Shown here in pieces: positions 1 to 8,725 of a DNA stretch of 64,000 nt. How positions within the stretch are numbered: position 1 is the first letter of the stretch; each line of letters begins with the position of its first letter. Location of the stretch: assembly GCF_001524445.2 (NCBI RefSeq), contig NZ_CP013417.1:3410001-3474000 (forward strand), given 5' to 3'. The position numbers were made by a program, and so were the translations under genes. The notes below the pieces were generated by a model. It ran no database searches. It worked only from the letters and a program-made list of their open reading frames with translations, and was not told where the DNA came from. The stretch is from Burkholderia savannae (GTDB lineage: Bacteria > Pseudomonadota > Gammaproteobacteria > Burkholderiales > Burkholderiaceae).

Positions 1-2814
1 GCGACGGGCGCGGGCTGGCAGCCGCCGCCCGACGGCACCGGCGCGACCACCTCGATCTACGACGCGCTCGGCCGCCTCGTGCAGCTCACGCGGCCCGACG
101 GGCTCGTCGTGACGAGCCGCCGCGAAGGCGACACGGTGATCACGAGCGAGACATGGCCGGGCGCCGCGGCGGCCGACGTCGAGCGGCAGGTGTACGACGC
201 GGCGGGCCAGCTCGTGTCGGTCGCGCGCAACGCGGGCGATCACTGGGTCGAGCAGCGCTACGGCTATGCGCCGTCGGGCAAGGTCAGCGACGTGACGCTG
301 CCGGGCGGCGCGCACGTCGCGTTCACGCTCGACCTGCTCGGCCGCGTGTTCGCGCAGCAAAGCCCCGACACGGGCCGCACGGTGTTCTTCCTCGACGCAT
401 CGGACAACCAGCGCGCGCGCACGAACGCGGCGGGCCAGATCGTGCGCACCGACGTCGACGCGATGAACCGCGTGACGAACGTGTATCACGACGCGGAGGC
501 GACGCCGCGCGTGCGCTACGAATATGCCGACGCGAGCGGCGCGCCGCCCGCCGACGGCATTACCGCGAATCGCTTCACGCGCGTATGGCGCATCACCGAC
601 GAGATCGGCGCGGTCGTCTTCGAATACGACGAAGCGGGACGCAAGACGACCACCGCGCGCACCGTCGCCGCCACCGGGCAAAGCTTCGTCACGCGGCGCG
701 CGTACGACGCGCTCGGTCGCCTCGCGAATGCGACGCTGCCCGCGACCGCGCCGGGCGGCGCGGCCCGTACGATCGACTACGGCTATGCGGCCGACGGGCG
801 GCTCGTGAGCGCATCGGGCGTCGTGAAGGACGCGGCCTACGATTTGTTCGGACGCCTGACGTCGATCGATTACGCGAACGGCGCGTCGACGCTGATCGAC
901 TACGCGGCGAACGCGGGCGGCATCGCGCGCGTGCGCGTGCTCGACGCATCGCGCAACGTACTGCGCGACACGACGCTCACGCGCCGCGACGGCCTCGCCA
1001 CGACGCTCGCGAGCGCGAACGCCGCGGACGACAGCGTCGACTTCGGCTACGACGCGCTGCGCCGCCTGACGAGCGCGAACTACCGGCAAGGCGCGACGGC
1101 CGCGGACACGCACGGCTGGACCTTCGACGACGCGTTCAACGCGACGGCCGCCACGGACGCGGGCGCGCTGACGTACGAGCCGGGCACGCACCGGCTCGCG
1201 TCGATCGGCGGCGCGGCGATCGCGTTCGACGCCGCCGGCCGGATGACGACGGGCCGCTTCGGCGCGGCGGCGTTCGACGCGGCCGATCATCTGAGCGGCG
1301 TGACGCTGCCCGACGCGACGCAGATCGCGCACACCTACGACTACCAGGGCCGCCGCGCGCGCTCGACGAAGAACGGCGCGCAAACCTACTTCAGCCCGAC
1401 CGAGGACATCGAATTCCAGGGCGACGCGGCGATCGTATGGATCACGTTCGGCAGGCAGCGGATCGCGGCCGACATCGGCGGCGCGCTGACCTTCGTGCAT
1501 CCGAACGCGCTCGGCGTGATGGATCTCGTCACCGATTCGAACGGCGCGTACGGCACGCGCGTGCGGCAAACGCCGTTCGGTTACGCGCGCCCGGCCGACG
1601 GCGCGGCGCTTGCGGGCGGCGTCGCCGTGGTGGCGCTCGCGCTCGGCGCGACGGACGCGACGGGCCTCGTCTGCCACGGCCTGCGGTGGTACGACCCGCG
1701 CGCAGGCCAGTTCATCAGCCCCGACCCCGTCGTGACGAGCGTGTACACGGTCGGCTCGTGGAACCCGTACGCGTACTGCCTCGGCAATCCGATCCTGCTC
1801 GCGGACCCGAACGGCTGCAGCTTCCTGAGCGTGCTCGAGATCATCGGCGTCGCGATCCTCGCGGCGGCTTGCGTCGTCGGCGCGATTTTCACGGGCGGCG
1901 CGACGCTCGTCGCGCTCGGCGTGCTGTCCGCGAACATCGGCGGGTGGCTCCTCGCGGGCGTCGCGCTCGGCAGCCTGGGCGGCGCGATCGCGGGCGAGCT
2001 CGCCGCGCAGAAGGCGGGCGGCAATCTGTGGGCGGGCGCGTTCCTCGGCGCGTTCCTGGGCGGCGCGACGTCGCTGATCGGCGGCGCGCTCGGCGGCGCG
2101 GCCGCGGCCGGCATCGACACGCTGATCGGCGGCACGAAAACATTCCTGTCGTTCGTCGCGGCGGGCGCGATCCAGGGCACGCTCGCGGGCGCGGGCACGG
2201 GGCTCGCGATCGGCTATGCGGGCGGCAAGGGCAACGCCGAATCGATGCTGATCGCGATGGCGAAGGGCGCCGCATGGGGCGCGGTGCTCGGCACGCTGCT
2301 CGGCGCGGGCATCGGCGCGATCGCGGGCACGGGCATCAGCGGCGCGGCGAAGCCGGACAACTTCCTGAACATCGGCGCGTTCGGCCAGAAGTTCGCGGAT
2401 TTCACGAGCACGTCGACGGCGATCAACTCGGCCGACAACGCAGCGGGCGTGACCGAATCGCTCGCGCAACTGTCGATGCCGAACGGCTTCAACGCGAGCA
2501 ACATGCTCGGCCTGCTGCCGAACCTCGTGACGACGAACGAACAGGCGGCGGGCTGGTTCTCGATTCCGATCGGATGGCTCGGGCCGGGCGTGCTGAACGA
2601 CGCGGGATTCGCGGGGCTCGTCGATACGTCGATGGCGCTCGACCAGGCGGGGCTCAGCTACGCGCACCAGATCTCGCTGCTGCTCGGCGCCGCGCCCTAC
2701 TTCATCGACTACGCGGCGACGATGGCGCAAATCGTCGACGCGAACGGCGTGAACAGCTTCGAGACGGCGTTCAACAAGGCGTTCGGATCGGGGAATCCGA
2801 GCAACACGGGGTGA
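1..2814 (+). CDS. Rhs/YD-repeat protein, 3' part (5' end outside window)
   Basis: The frame is open from base 1, so only the C-terminal 937 residues or so are present. YD-repeat motifs (YDALGRL, YDAAGQL, FDLLGR-like) recur through the first ~550 residues, followed by the Rhs core end motif YDPRAGQFISPDPV and then DPNG. In this family the conserved core forms a shell and the variable region after it is the effector. Here that region is about 340 residues: a very Gly/Ala-rich stretch with several hydrophobic helices, then a polar tail that I do not recognise as a known toxin. It could be a membrane-acting effector, but that is inference. The TGA stop is at 2812-2814. Secretion route and partner (VgrG, PAAR) cannot be judged because the N-terminus is missing. 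Confidence 0.9.
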   Translation, partial: ATGAGWQPPPDGTGATTSIYDALGRLVQLTRPDGLVVTSRREGDTVITSETWPGAAAADVERQVYDAAGQLVSVARNAGDHWVEQRYGYAPSGKVSDVTLPGGAHVAFTLDLLGRVFAQQSPDTGRTVFFLDASDNQRARTNAAGQIVRTDVDAMNRVTNVYHDAEATPRVRYEYADASGAPPADGITANRFTRVWRITDEIGAVVFEYDEAGRKTTTARTVAATGQSFVTRRAYDALGRLANATLPATAPGGAARTIDYGYAADGRLVSASGVVKDAAYDLFGRLTSIDYANGASTLIDYAANAGGIARVRVLDASRNVLRDTTLTRRDGLATTLASANAADDSVDFGYDALRRLTSANYRQGATAADTHGWTFDDAFNATAATDAGALTYEPGTHRLASIGGAAIAFDAAGRMTTGRFGAAAFDAADHLSGVTLPDATQIAHTYDYQGRRARSTKNGAQTYFSPTEDIEFQGDAAIVWITFGRQRIAADIGGALTFVHPNALGVMDLVTDSNGAYGTRVRQTPFGYARPADGAALAGGVAVVALALGATDATGLVCHGLRWYDPRAGQFISPDPVVTSVYTVGSWNPYAYCLGNPILLADPNGCSFLSVLEIIGVAILAAACVVGAIFTGGATLVALGVLSANIGGWLLAGVALGSLGGAIAGELAAQKAGGNLWAGAFLGAFLGGATSLIGGALGGAAAAGIDTLIGGTKTFLSFVAAGAIQGTLAGAGTGLAIGYAGGKGNAESMLIAMAKGAAWGAVLGTLLGAGIGAIAGTGISGAAKPDNFLNIGAFGQKFADFTSTSTAINSADNAAGVTESLAQLSMPNGFNASNMLGLLPNLVTTNEQAAGWFSIPIGWLGPGVLNDAGFAGLVDTSMALDQAGLSYAHQISLLLGAAPYFIDYAATMAQIVDANGVNSFETAFNKAFGSGNPSNTG

Positions 2815-3236
2815 CGCAAACGAACCCGGATCGCGGTTCGCCGTGCTCGCAAACGGAACGACATGGGAAACGAGACAGAAAACGAAATGGGAAGCGCTCG
2901 ACGCCGCACGCATCGCACGCATCGCCGGGCGTCGAATGTCGACGATCGCTTGCCGCCGCGCAATGCTCGCCCGCGGCGAGCTCGCTCACGCGGAACATCG
3001 CCGAGATCCGTTCGCTCTCCTGAGCGCGCGTCGCCTCGCGCGCTCGACGCGTCGGCGCTTTTGAACCCGCGCGCACGCGACCGAGCGTCGACGCAAGCGC
3101 CCGCCGCTCCGATCGGCGCGTGTGGCTTCGCGCGAGGCCGCACGCGCTCGATTTCGAGCGTGCCCCGACAGGCGCGACCGGCCGACTGAACCGGACGCCG
3201 GCGCCGAAGCGAGATGCCGCGAGGCTGGAGAGTGCG
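2815..3236. other. Gene-free stretch after the Rhs gene
   Basis: About 420 bases between the Rhs stop and the next credible start. Several short open frames exist on both strands, but they overlap each other, are arginine-rich GC artefacts and have no good ribosome site. I see no clear terminator or promoter. Confidence 0.5.
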
Positions 3237-3680
3237 ATGAAAGCGTTCAGGCAAATATTCGACGCCATTCAGGCCGAGACGGTGGAGCCCGTATCGGCTC
3301 GCATCGGGATTCCGGTTAAAACCGACGTCACCGCGACTTTCGACTGGATAAGCGGCTACCTGGACGCCCATCCTGAATTCGTCGTAAAACTTTATATCCA
3401 CCGAGCCAATCCCAAATTCGAATCGATCTCGGCGTTGGTGACGAAGAAATCGATGGCGCAGGCGAAACGTTCCGGCGACTTTCAGCTTCTCTTGACCAGT
3501 TTCGGCGGCGCCGGACAAGGATCGCTGCCGGGCGTCGCCCGATTCGTGCTGCGGACATACGAATGTCCGGAATGTCATCGCCAGGTGGACATCATTCCAC
3601 TCGACGGCGTGCCGCCGCCCAAGTGTCAGAACGGCCATTCGCCCCGTGAAATGGAAGTCGCGGCGGGGTCGCCGGCATGA
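3237..3680 (+). CDS. Hypothetical protein with C-terminal zinc ribbon
   Basis: A 147-residue protein, not recognised. The ATG at 3237 follows a purine-rich ribosome site (GGCTGGAGAG), which favours it over an upstream in-frame ATG at 3120. The first ~105 residues look like a mixed alpha/beta domain. The end carries CPEC, then about 16 residues, then a C-x3-H pair, a plausible zinc ribbon. Its stop overlaps the ATG of the following membrane protein (ATGA), so the two are translationally coupled and probably act together. Being just downstream of an Rhs gene, an immunity or accessory role is possible, but nothing in the sequence shows it. GC content is lower than in the flanking genes. Confidence 0.75.
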   Translation: MKAFRQIFDAIQAETVEPVSARIGIPVKTDVTATFDWISGYLDAHPEFVVKLYIHRANPKFESISALVTKKSMAQAKRSGDFQLLLTSFGGAGQGSLPGVARFVLRTYECPECHRQVDIIPLDGVPPPKCQNGHSPREMEVAAGSPA

Positions 3681-4645
3681 AGTTCGATGCGCTGTTCGAA
3701 GCGGGATTCAAGGAGCTGGGCGCCAGGTTCTTCCTCGTCGCGTTCCTGCCGATCCTGTCGGTGGCCGTGTTGATCGTGGGACTGAATGCGTCGGGCGCGC
3801 CTGCGGCGTCCCCGTCATGGGCGAGTTTTGCGAAGGCGATACGAGAACTGGACCTGACCCAATCGCTCGGGCTGATATTCGCCGTGCTCGTATTGTCTCT
3901 CCTCACCATGCCGTTGCAGGAAGCGCTGGTGCGGGTGCTCGAGGGCTATTGGGGAAAACTGGCGTCATCCAGCCGCCTCGGGAAGCTCTTTTTGAATCGG
4001 CAGAAGAAGAAAAGAGACGCGCTGGTCGCCATCGTGCAAAACATCGAACAGCCGCCGACACCGAGCCGGAAATCGGAAGTCGACTCGGCGGCGCGCCGGC
4101 TGCTCAAGTACTACCCCGCCGAAGACCGGCTGCTTCCTACGAGCCTCGGCAACGCACTCCGAGCGGCCGAGGATCTCGCGACCAGCCGCTACGGGCTCGA
4201 CGCCGTGACCGTCTGGCCGAGGCTCTACCCGCACATCGGCGAGGGGCTGGGCCGCCTCGTCGATAGCGCCCGCAACCAGCTCGACGTTTCCGTTCGTCTC
4301 GTGCCCACGTTCGTCGTCTGCGCACTCGTGTCGTTCGGATTCCTGTTGCGTCACGGATACTGGCTTCTGGTGCCCTTCGGGTTCGTCGCGATGGCGTGCC
4401 TCGGCTACCGCGCGGCGGTGGAATCGGCCGCCGCCTTCGGCGCGGTGATGAATGCGGCCATCGACATCCACCGGTTCGACATGGTCAAGGGGCTGCATTT
4501 TCCGATGGCCGACAACCTGGCCTCCGAGAGGCGGATCAACCAGGCGATCAGCAATTTCCTGCGCCAAGGGATTCCCCATGAATTGCCGTACGTGCATCCG
4601 AAAGCCGGCGACGAAGGCAAGACGCGAACGACGAACGGCGCGTGA
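3677..4645 (+). CDS. Hypothetical membrane protein
   Basis: 322 residues. Hydrophobic segments lie at about residues 17-38 and 58-80, then a long soluble region, then two close segments at about 208-250. The soluble middle is charged and Lys/Arg-rich after the second segment (RQKKKRDALV). It starts inside the stop codon of the zinc-ribbon gene (ATGA at 3677), so the pair forms an operon. I do not recognise the family. The layout, two helices, a cytosolic domain and two more helices, would fit a sensor, channel or immunity protein, with no evidence to choose. Confidence 0.75.
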   Translation: MKFDALFEAGFKELGARFFLVAFLPILSVAVLIVGLNASGAPAASPSWASFAKAIRELDLTQSLGLIFAVLVLSLLTMPLQEALVRVLEGYWGKLASSSRLGKLFLNRQKKKRDALVAIVQNIEQPPTPSRKSEVDSAARRLLKYYPAEDRLLPTSLGNALRAAEDLATSRYGLDAVTVWPRLYPHIGEGLGRLVDSARNQLDVSVRLVPTFVVCALVSFGFLLRHGYWLLVPFGFVAMACLGYRAAVESAAAFGAVMNAAIDIHRFDMVKGLHFPMADNLASERRINQAISNFLRQGIPHELPYVHPKAGDEGKTRTTNGA

Positions 4646-4772
4646 CGACACACCGGTGCGCATGCCGACCGACGGCCGAACAGGCGCGAATCTCCGCATG
4701 GATCAACTTCCGCTATCCCCTCCGGCCGTCCCACAGCGCTAAACTAAAGGCGCCAAAGCCGGAGAACACACC

Positions 4773-5090
4773 ATGATTCCTCCCGACCCTGAAAGCACCT
4801 TCCGCGGCTTGCCGTTGACGCCCGAGCAGAACGCTGAAGTAAGGCATTACATCAAGATTCGAACTCAGCGCGGCTTACCGTGGGACACGCCTGAACTGCA
4901 GGCGATGATTCGCGACATGATGCTGCCGCCGGAGGAAGATGCCGGCGCGGCGGATTTCCTGTCGGACGAGACGCGAGCGGTCGCCGAACGCGCGATGTCG
5001 TCGGTGGAAGACGAGATGGACCCCATCGAGGCAAACGAGGAATGGCGAGCGGCCATGGAAGCGGAAAACATGAAGGGCCTGCGTCGGTGA
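4773..5090 (+). CDS. Small acidic hypothetical protein
   Basis: 105 residues, soluble and acidic in its second half, with no signal peptide or recognisable motif. The ATG has a good ribosome site (CCGGAGAACACACC). It lies about 130 bases after the membrane-protein gene on the same strand. The lack of a competing frame with a better start and the clean start signal make it a likely real gene. Function unknown. Confidence 0.6.
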   Translation: MIPPDPESTFRGLPLTPEQNAEVRHYIKIRTQRGLPWDTPELQAMIRDMMLPPEEDAGAADFLSDETRAVAERAMSSVEDEMDPIEANEEWRAAMEAENMKGLRR

Positions 5091-5255
5091 CGCCCCTTCC
5101 CGCGCCACGAAGCCGCCCCGCACGACGCCCCGCCACGCGAGACGACGTATGTCGATCGTCGGCCCCGCCGCGCGTGAGGCGCGCGACGCCGATCGCGTCG
5201 GCGCGGCGAAACGCGCGGCGCGCTCATTGAACATCGAACGCACGGGAGAACGACC

Positions 5256-5531
5256 ATGCGACTGATCGAACCGAACGAACACAAGGACTATCTCGCGGCG
5301 CTGCACGGCCGCGGCCTGTCGGGAAGCGATTTCGCGCTTCGCGAAACGGACACGACGGACCCGAAGAGCGACGAAAACTTCGGCCAGATGGGCTTCGTCA
5401 CGATCACCCGACGCTCGACGCACGTGACGAAGGAATATCCGCTCGGCGACGCGAGCGACTGGCTCCAGCACTTCAAGAACGATTTAGAAACGGGCGCGTT
5501 CGACGAAGCGAACGACAGCCAGCACACCTGA
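5256..5531 (+). CDS. Small hypothetical protein
   Basis: 91 residues, soluble, acidic, with a compact predicted fold and no recognised family. The start has a clear ribosome site (GGGAGAACGACC) 5-8 bases before the ATG. It is separated from the previous small gene by about 165 bases and followed by a long gene-free stretch. Function unknown. Confidence 0.6.
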   Translation: MRLIEPNEHKDYLAALHGRGLSGSDFALRETDTTDPKSDENFGQMGFVTITRRSTHVTKEYPLGDASDWLQHFKNDLETGAFDEANDSQHT

Positions 5532-6184
5532 GCGTGACCGGCACGCGATGCGTTGCCGCCCGAACGCGTACGCCGAAATCGTCCGCCGCTGCATGCGCGA
5601 AGCCGGCATCTCGACGGCTCCGACATCATCCGAACCGGAAACGTCCCGCATGCCGTCGGCGGGCCGCCATCGATCGCGCGACGACCGCAGCAAACTCATT
5701 CGCGAACGTTCAATGCAGACGGGCAACCTTGGCCATCGCCGACACTTGAATCGAACATGCGCTCGGCGCGCCTGTGCCCGGCGCGGCGCCGCGCGCACCG
5801 CGTAACTCGGCGACATCCTGTTGAACGTTCGGCCGTCGCCGGTTACGCGTCGCACAAATCCGAGGATCTCTCGTTCCCGATGCGCGTCGATCAACGAGAT
5901 CAACGCAATAAACGCGACAATCTCGACAAACGCGGAATATTCCGAATGCCGCATGCGAGCACGCGCGGCGCCAGCCGGACCACCCGTCCTCACTAACCGG
6001 CCGATCGTTTCACGCCGCGTATCGCGCAAGGCCGCACGCGTGCGATCCATGCACGCCGCCGAAGCGCCGTCGAACCGATTTCACACGGCACGCCGCCCTC
6101 CGAACATCGCGGTTTTCGTGCAACTCGCCATTACCGTGAATTAGGGCCATGTCTTTCGATTCAATTCAGGCGCCGAATCAATAA

Positions 6185-6202
6185 CCTGTCATCTTAGACA
6201 GG
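6185..6202. promoter_or_regulatory. Inverted repeat upstream of RiPP precursor (possible operator)
   Basis: CCTGTC, six bases, GACAGG: a perfect 6-bp dyad in the AT-rich region about 180 bases before the precursor start. It lacks a T-run, so an operator is more likely than a terminator. No regulator gene lies in the cluster. Confidence 0.35.
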
Positions 6203-6276
6203 AACCTTTAAATTAGCTTGCTGTTTGTTTATTTAACATGCTAGCCTTCCCAGGCCTTGGATATTTGTCAAACCGG

Positions 6277-6297
6277 ATAATCAATTTTTTTGATTAT
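6277..6297. promoter_or_regulatory. Second inverted repeat upstream of RiPP precursor
   Basis: ATAATCA, seven bases (ATTTTTT), TGATTAT: a perfect 7-bp dyad about 80 bases before the precursor start. It could be a binding site overlapping the promoter. The left arm contains GATAAT, close to a -10 hexamer, but no good -35 is visible at the right distance. Confidence 0.35.
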
Positions 6298-6378
6298 TTA
6301 CAAAAATTCCATGGCGGCAATCCGACTTCATGCTGACTGATGTCTTCTTATGTTGATCTATCCATTGAGGAGCAATAT

Positions 6379-6693
6379 ATGAGTATCGTCGCTGGACCTT
6401 TCCCGTATGAAAACATCACGCGCCGCACGACCGACGAGGAACGTGCTCAAATCGAACGCATCGATCTGAACGACGGCGACATCGAACGTCTCGTCGATCT
6501 GTTCCGCGACGGCCTGCGCGAAACGGCGCAATTTCACAGCGCCGCCGTGCAAAACAACTTCCAGATCCGCGCCGAGGTTTCCGTCCGCCTGTCCCGGCCG
6601 ATCCAGAGCGAGGACGGCGCCAGGGTCGAGGAAATCGTCAGTCGCAGCACCATCGACGAAACGATCGAATCGAAAAAGGTCTTCAAGAACTGA
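6379..6693 (+). CDS. Candidate RiPP precursor peptide (BMA_0021/BMA_0022-like TOMM family?)
   Basis: 104 residues from the ATG at 6379, chosen because GAGGAG lies 8-13 bases before it; an upstream ATG at 6340 would give 117 residues but has no ribosome site. The peptide is charged, helix-prone in its first 60 residues (DLNDGDIERLVDLFRDGL), has no cysteine, and ends in a Ser/Thr/Lys-rich tail (ESKKVFKN). It stands first in a YcaO/TfuA operon, the usual place of a precursor. I recall a Burkholderia family of about 110-residue putative TOMM precursors (BMA_0021/BMA_0022); membership is suspected from size and context, not verified. Without cysteines, azole formation is limited to Ser/Thr, so thioamidation or hydroxylation of the backbone or side chains fits better. 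It could instead be an accessory protein with the true core elsewhere. Confidence 0.65.
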   Translation: MSIVAGPFPYENITRRTTDEERAQIERIDLNDGDIERLVDLFRDGLRETAQFHSAAVQNNFQIRAEVSVRLSRPIQSEDGARVEEIVSRSTIDETIESKKVFKN

Positions 6694-6730
6694 TCCTTTC
6701 GTCTCGACGAATCACCCCTAAATGATTCAA

Positions 6731-6765
6731 GTCGCCCCGCAGTGCAGCATTTACTGTCGGGCGAT
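6731..6765 (+). promoter_or_regulatory. Stem-loop between precursor and ycaO
   Basis: Thirteen paired positions with one mismatch and two G-U pairs: GTCGCCC-CGCAGT pairs with ACTG-TCGGGCGAT around a 9-base loop. There is no strong T-run, so it may be a leaky terminator or an RNA-stabilising hairpin. Either would give more precursor than enzyme transcript, as is common in RiPP operons. Confidence 0.5.
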
Positions 6766-6850
6766 TATCGATTCATTTATCGCCTCAATGATTTCCATCT
6801 TTATTGCGCATGACTGACATGCCACATTTGCTTTTCATACAGGCAGTGTG

Positions 6851-8077
6851 ATGCAAGAACATCCGGTCTATTTCGAGACATCCTCATCTTCGAATCAGTC
6901 GTTCATGCCGCCGTCGTCACATGACCTGGCCGAAACGCTGGCATTGACGCAACCCTATCTCGAACGCTGCGGAATCACGCGGGTGACGGATATCACGCGG
7001 ATGGACGTCATCGGCGTGCCGGTGTATTCGGCCATTCGCCCGCTGTCGCTGACGCTCGCCGTCAATGCCGGCAAAGGCATGACGCGCGAAGCGGCCAGGA
7101 TCAGCGCGATCATGGAGGCGATCGAGTATTGGCATGCGGAGCGGATACCGGCCGAGACCGCGCATTTTGCGTCCTCGGCCGCCATGCAGGCCGAGCACGG
7201 CATTTCGATACTCGACTTTTGCCCGGAACTGGGCGCGACGTTGAAGCGCACGCAACCCATCGGCTGGGTGCCGCTCGAAAACCTCTCGGGCGCGGGCAAC
7301 GTATTCGTGCCGATGGAGTGCGTGTTCATGCCGTGCCCGCCCCCGTACGGAGCGAACTTCCTGCGGGCCACCAGTTGCGGGATGGCGTGCGGAACGACGA
7401 TCGAACAAGCAACCTTGCACGCGATCTGCGAGGTGGTCGAACGGCATCAGCAGTCGTTCGACACCGTCTCGCCCCGCTCCCGCGCGACGCCGCTGCGCCT
7501 GCTGGCCGGGGACGCGGCCGGGCTTGCGCAGCGGATCGACGCGGCGGGACTGACGCTCAAGATGCGCTCCCGGTACGACATGGGCCTCTTTTTCGTCGAC
7601 GCCGTCGTGGCGGCCACGGAGGGCGCCAGCTTGTCGTACGTGAACGGCGGGACGGCGTGCCACTCGGATTTCCAGTCGGCCGCTCGCGCCGCCCTGCTGG
7701 AAGCGGTTCAAAGCCGCCTGACGGTGATCCACGGCGGCCGCGACGATCTCGACGAACGTCTCGCGCCATCGGAAAGCAAGACGTACGACGCCAGCAAAGC
7801 CGAGATCGAACACATCCTCGACGCGTATTCGAGCGGCATCGAGGTCACGGAACAGGACATCCGCATGCGCTCGCCCGAGCACGCCGTCACGCGGCTGATC
7901 GACGAGATCCGCTCGGCCGGCTTTGCGCGGGTCCTGCGCCATCGTTTCACGCAGCCGGACGATCCTCTCCAGGTGGTGCGCGTCGTCATTCCGCAAATGG
8001 AGCACTTCTCCCGCGCCACCGGCAAGGTGGGGCGGCGCCTGCTGGATTACATTCGCTCGACGGGAGGGCGGCCGTGA
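6851..8077 (+). CDS. YcaO family ATP-dependent backbone-modifying enzyme
   Basis: About 408 residues (a GTG three bases earlier, at 6848, is also possible). YcaO enzymes use ATP to activate peptide-bond oxygens. The ATP/Mg-binding signature elements are visible: MEAIEYWHAE near residue 95, the ICEVVERH block near 197, and LLEAVQSR near 283. The C-terminus (STGGRP) lacks the proline-rich PxPxP tail of azoline-forming YcaO proteins, and there is no E1-like or ocin-ThiF partner gene. Together with the adjoining TfuA gene, this points to the thioamide-forming class. The stop overlaps the next start (GTGA), so ycaO and tfuA are coupled. The substrate is presumably the upstream peptide. Function at family level is secure; thioamidation is inference from context. 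Confidence 0.93.
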   Translation: MQEHPVYFETSSSSNQSFMPPSSHDLAETLALTQPYLERCGITRVTDITRMDVIGVPVYSAIRPLSLTLAVNAGKGMTREAARISAIMEAIEYWHAERIPAETAHFASSAAMQAEHGISILDFCPELGATLKRTQPIGWVPLENLSGAGNVFVPMECVFMPCPPPYGANFLRATSCGMACGTTIEQATLHAICEVVERHQQSFDTVSPRSRATPLRLLAGDAAGLAQRIDAAGLTLKMRSRYDMGLFFVDAVVAATEGASLSYVNGGTACHSDFQSAARAALLEAVQSRLTVIHGGRDDLDERLAPSESKTYDASKAEIEHILDAYSSGIEVTEQDIRMRSPEHAVTRLIDEIRSAGFARVLRHRFTQPDDPLQVVRVVIPQMEHFSRATGKVGRRLLDYIRSTGGRP

Positions 8078-8724
8078 TCTGCCACGTGTTCGTCGGCCCC
8101 ACCGCGTTCGGCTTGCCAAATCGGCTCCTGGTCCGCCCGGATCTGGTGATTCACGGACCGGCCGCGCGCGGCGACATCCGCGCGTTGGGCGGCACGCTTT
8201 CGCGCGGCGCGGCCGTCGCATTGATCGACGGCCGCTTTGGAGACGTGCCGTCCGTCGCCCATTGGGAGATTCTGGAAATGCTCGACGCCGGCGTGCGCGT
8301 CTTCGGGCTGTCCTCGATGGGAGCCATACGCGCCGCGGAATTGCAACGGTACGGCATGACGCCGTATGGCTCGGTAGCGCAGCGCTTCGTCGACGATCCC
8401 GATCTTCCGGATGACGAAGTGATGATGCTTCACTCGCCTCGCCCTCCGTACGCGCCGATTTCGGAGCCGCTGGTTCATTTGCGCGAAGGTGCGCGCCACC
8501 TGGTCGCCCGCGAAATTTTGTCCGATGAACAGGCAGCGCGAATCATCGGCGATCTGCGCGAACGATGGTTCGGCGAGCGGACCTGGGAGACGCTGATCGA
8601 TTCGGCCGCGCAACAGGGCGTCGACCGAAGCGCGCTCCTTCGCGCGCTCGGCGATCCGCAGCGCTACCGGGTCAAGTCGCGGGACCTGGAGAACTTCCTC
8701 CATGACGAGCCCTGGGCAAGTTGA
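8074..8724 (+). CDS. TfuA-like protein (thioamidation partner of YcaO)
   Basis: 216 residues from GTG 8074, which overlaps the ycaO stop. The hallmark block is clear: VFVGPT at the start, then HWEILEMLDAGVRVFGLSSM followed by GAIRAAEL and GMTPYGSV. TfuA proteins accompany thioamide-forming YcaO enzymes; from memory, published work on an archaeal pair showed TfuA releasing sulfide from a thiocarboxylated sulfur-carrier protein for the YcaO reaction. Here the cluster also encodes such a carrier (15340-15612) and an E1-like activator (13967-15139), which fits that mechanism. The C-terminal part (from about residue 130) is less conserved. Confidence 0.92.
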   Translation: MICHVFVGPTAFGLPNRLLVRPDLVIHGPAARGDIRALGGTLSRGAAVALIDGRFGDVPSVAHWEILEMLDAGVRVFGLSSMGAIRAAELQRYGMTPYGSVAQRFVDDPDLPDDEVMMLHSPRPPYAPISEPLVHLREGARHLVAREILSDEQAARIIGDLRERWFGERTWETLIDSAAQQGVDRSALLRALGDPQRYRVKSRDLENFLHDEPWAS

Positions 8725-8725
8725 C

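Larger units (their letters stand above)
5532..6378. other. Gene-free stretch, AT-rich at its right end
   Basis: About 850 bases without a credible gene. Up to about 6140 it holds overlapping arginine-rich frames without ribosome sites. From about 6145 to 6378 the composition changes sharply to AT-rich, with runs of T and A that are rare in this chromosome. The two inverted repeats listed separately sit here, directly in front of the RiPP precursor. I read it as the control region of the RiPP cluster. Confidence 0.55.

Noticed and set aside
5534..6144. Several overlapping frames of 70-190 codons on both strands
   Set aside because: No ribosome sites, Arg/Ala-rich composition, and mutually exclusive.
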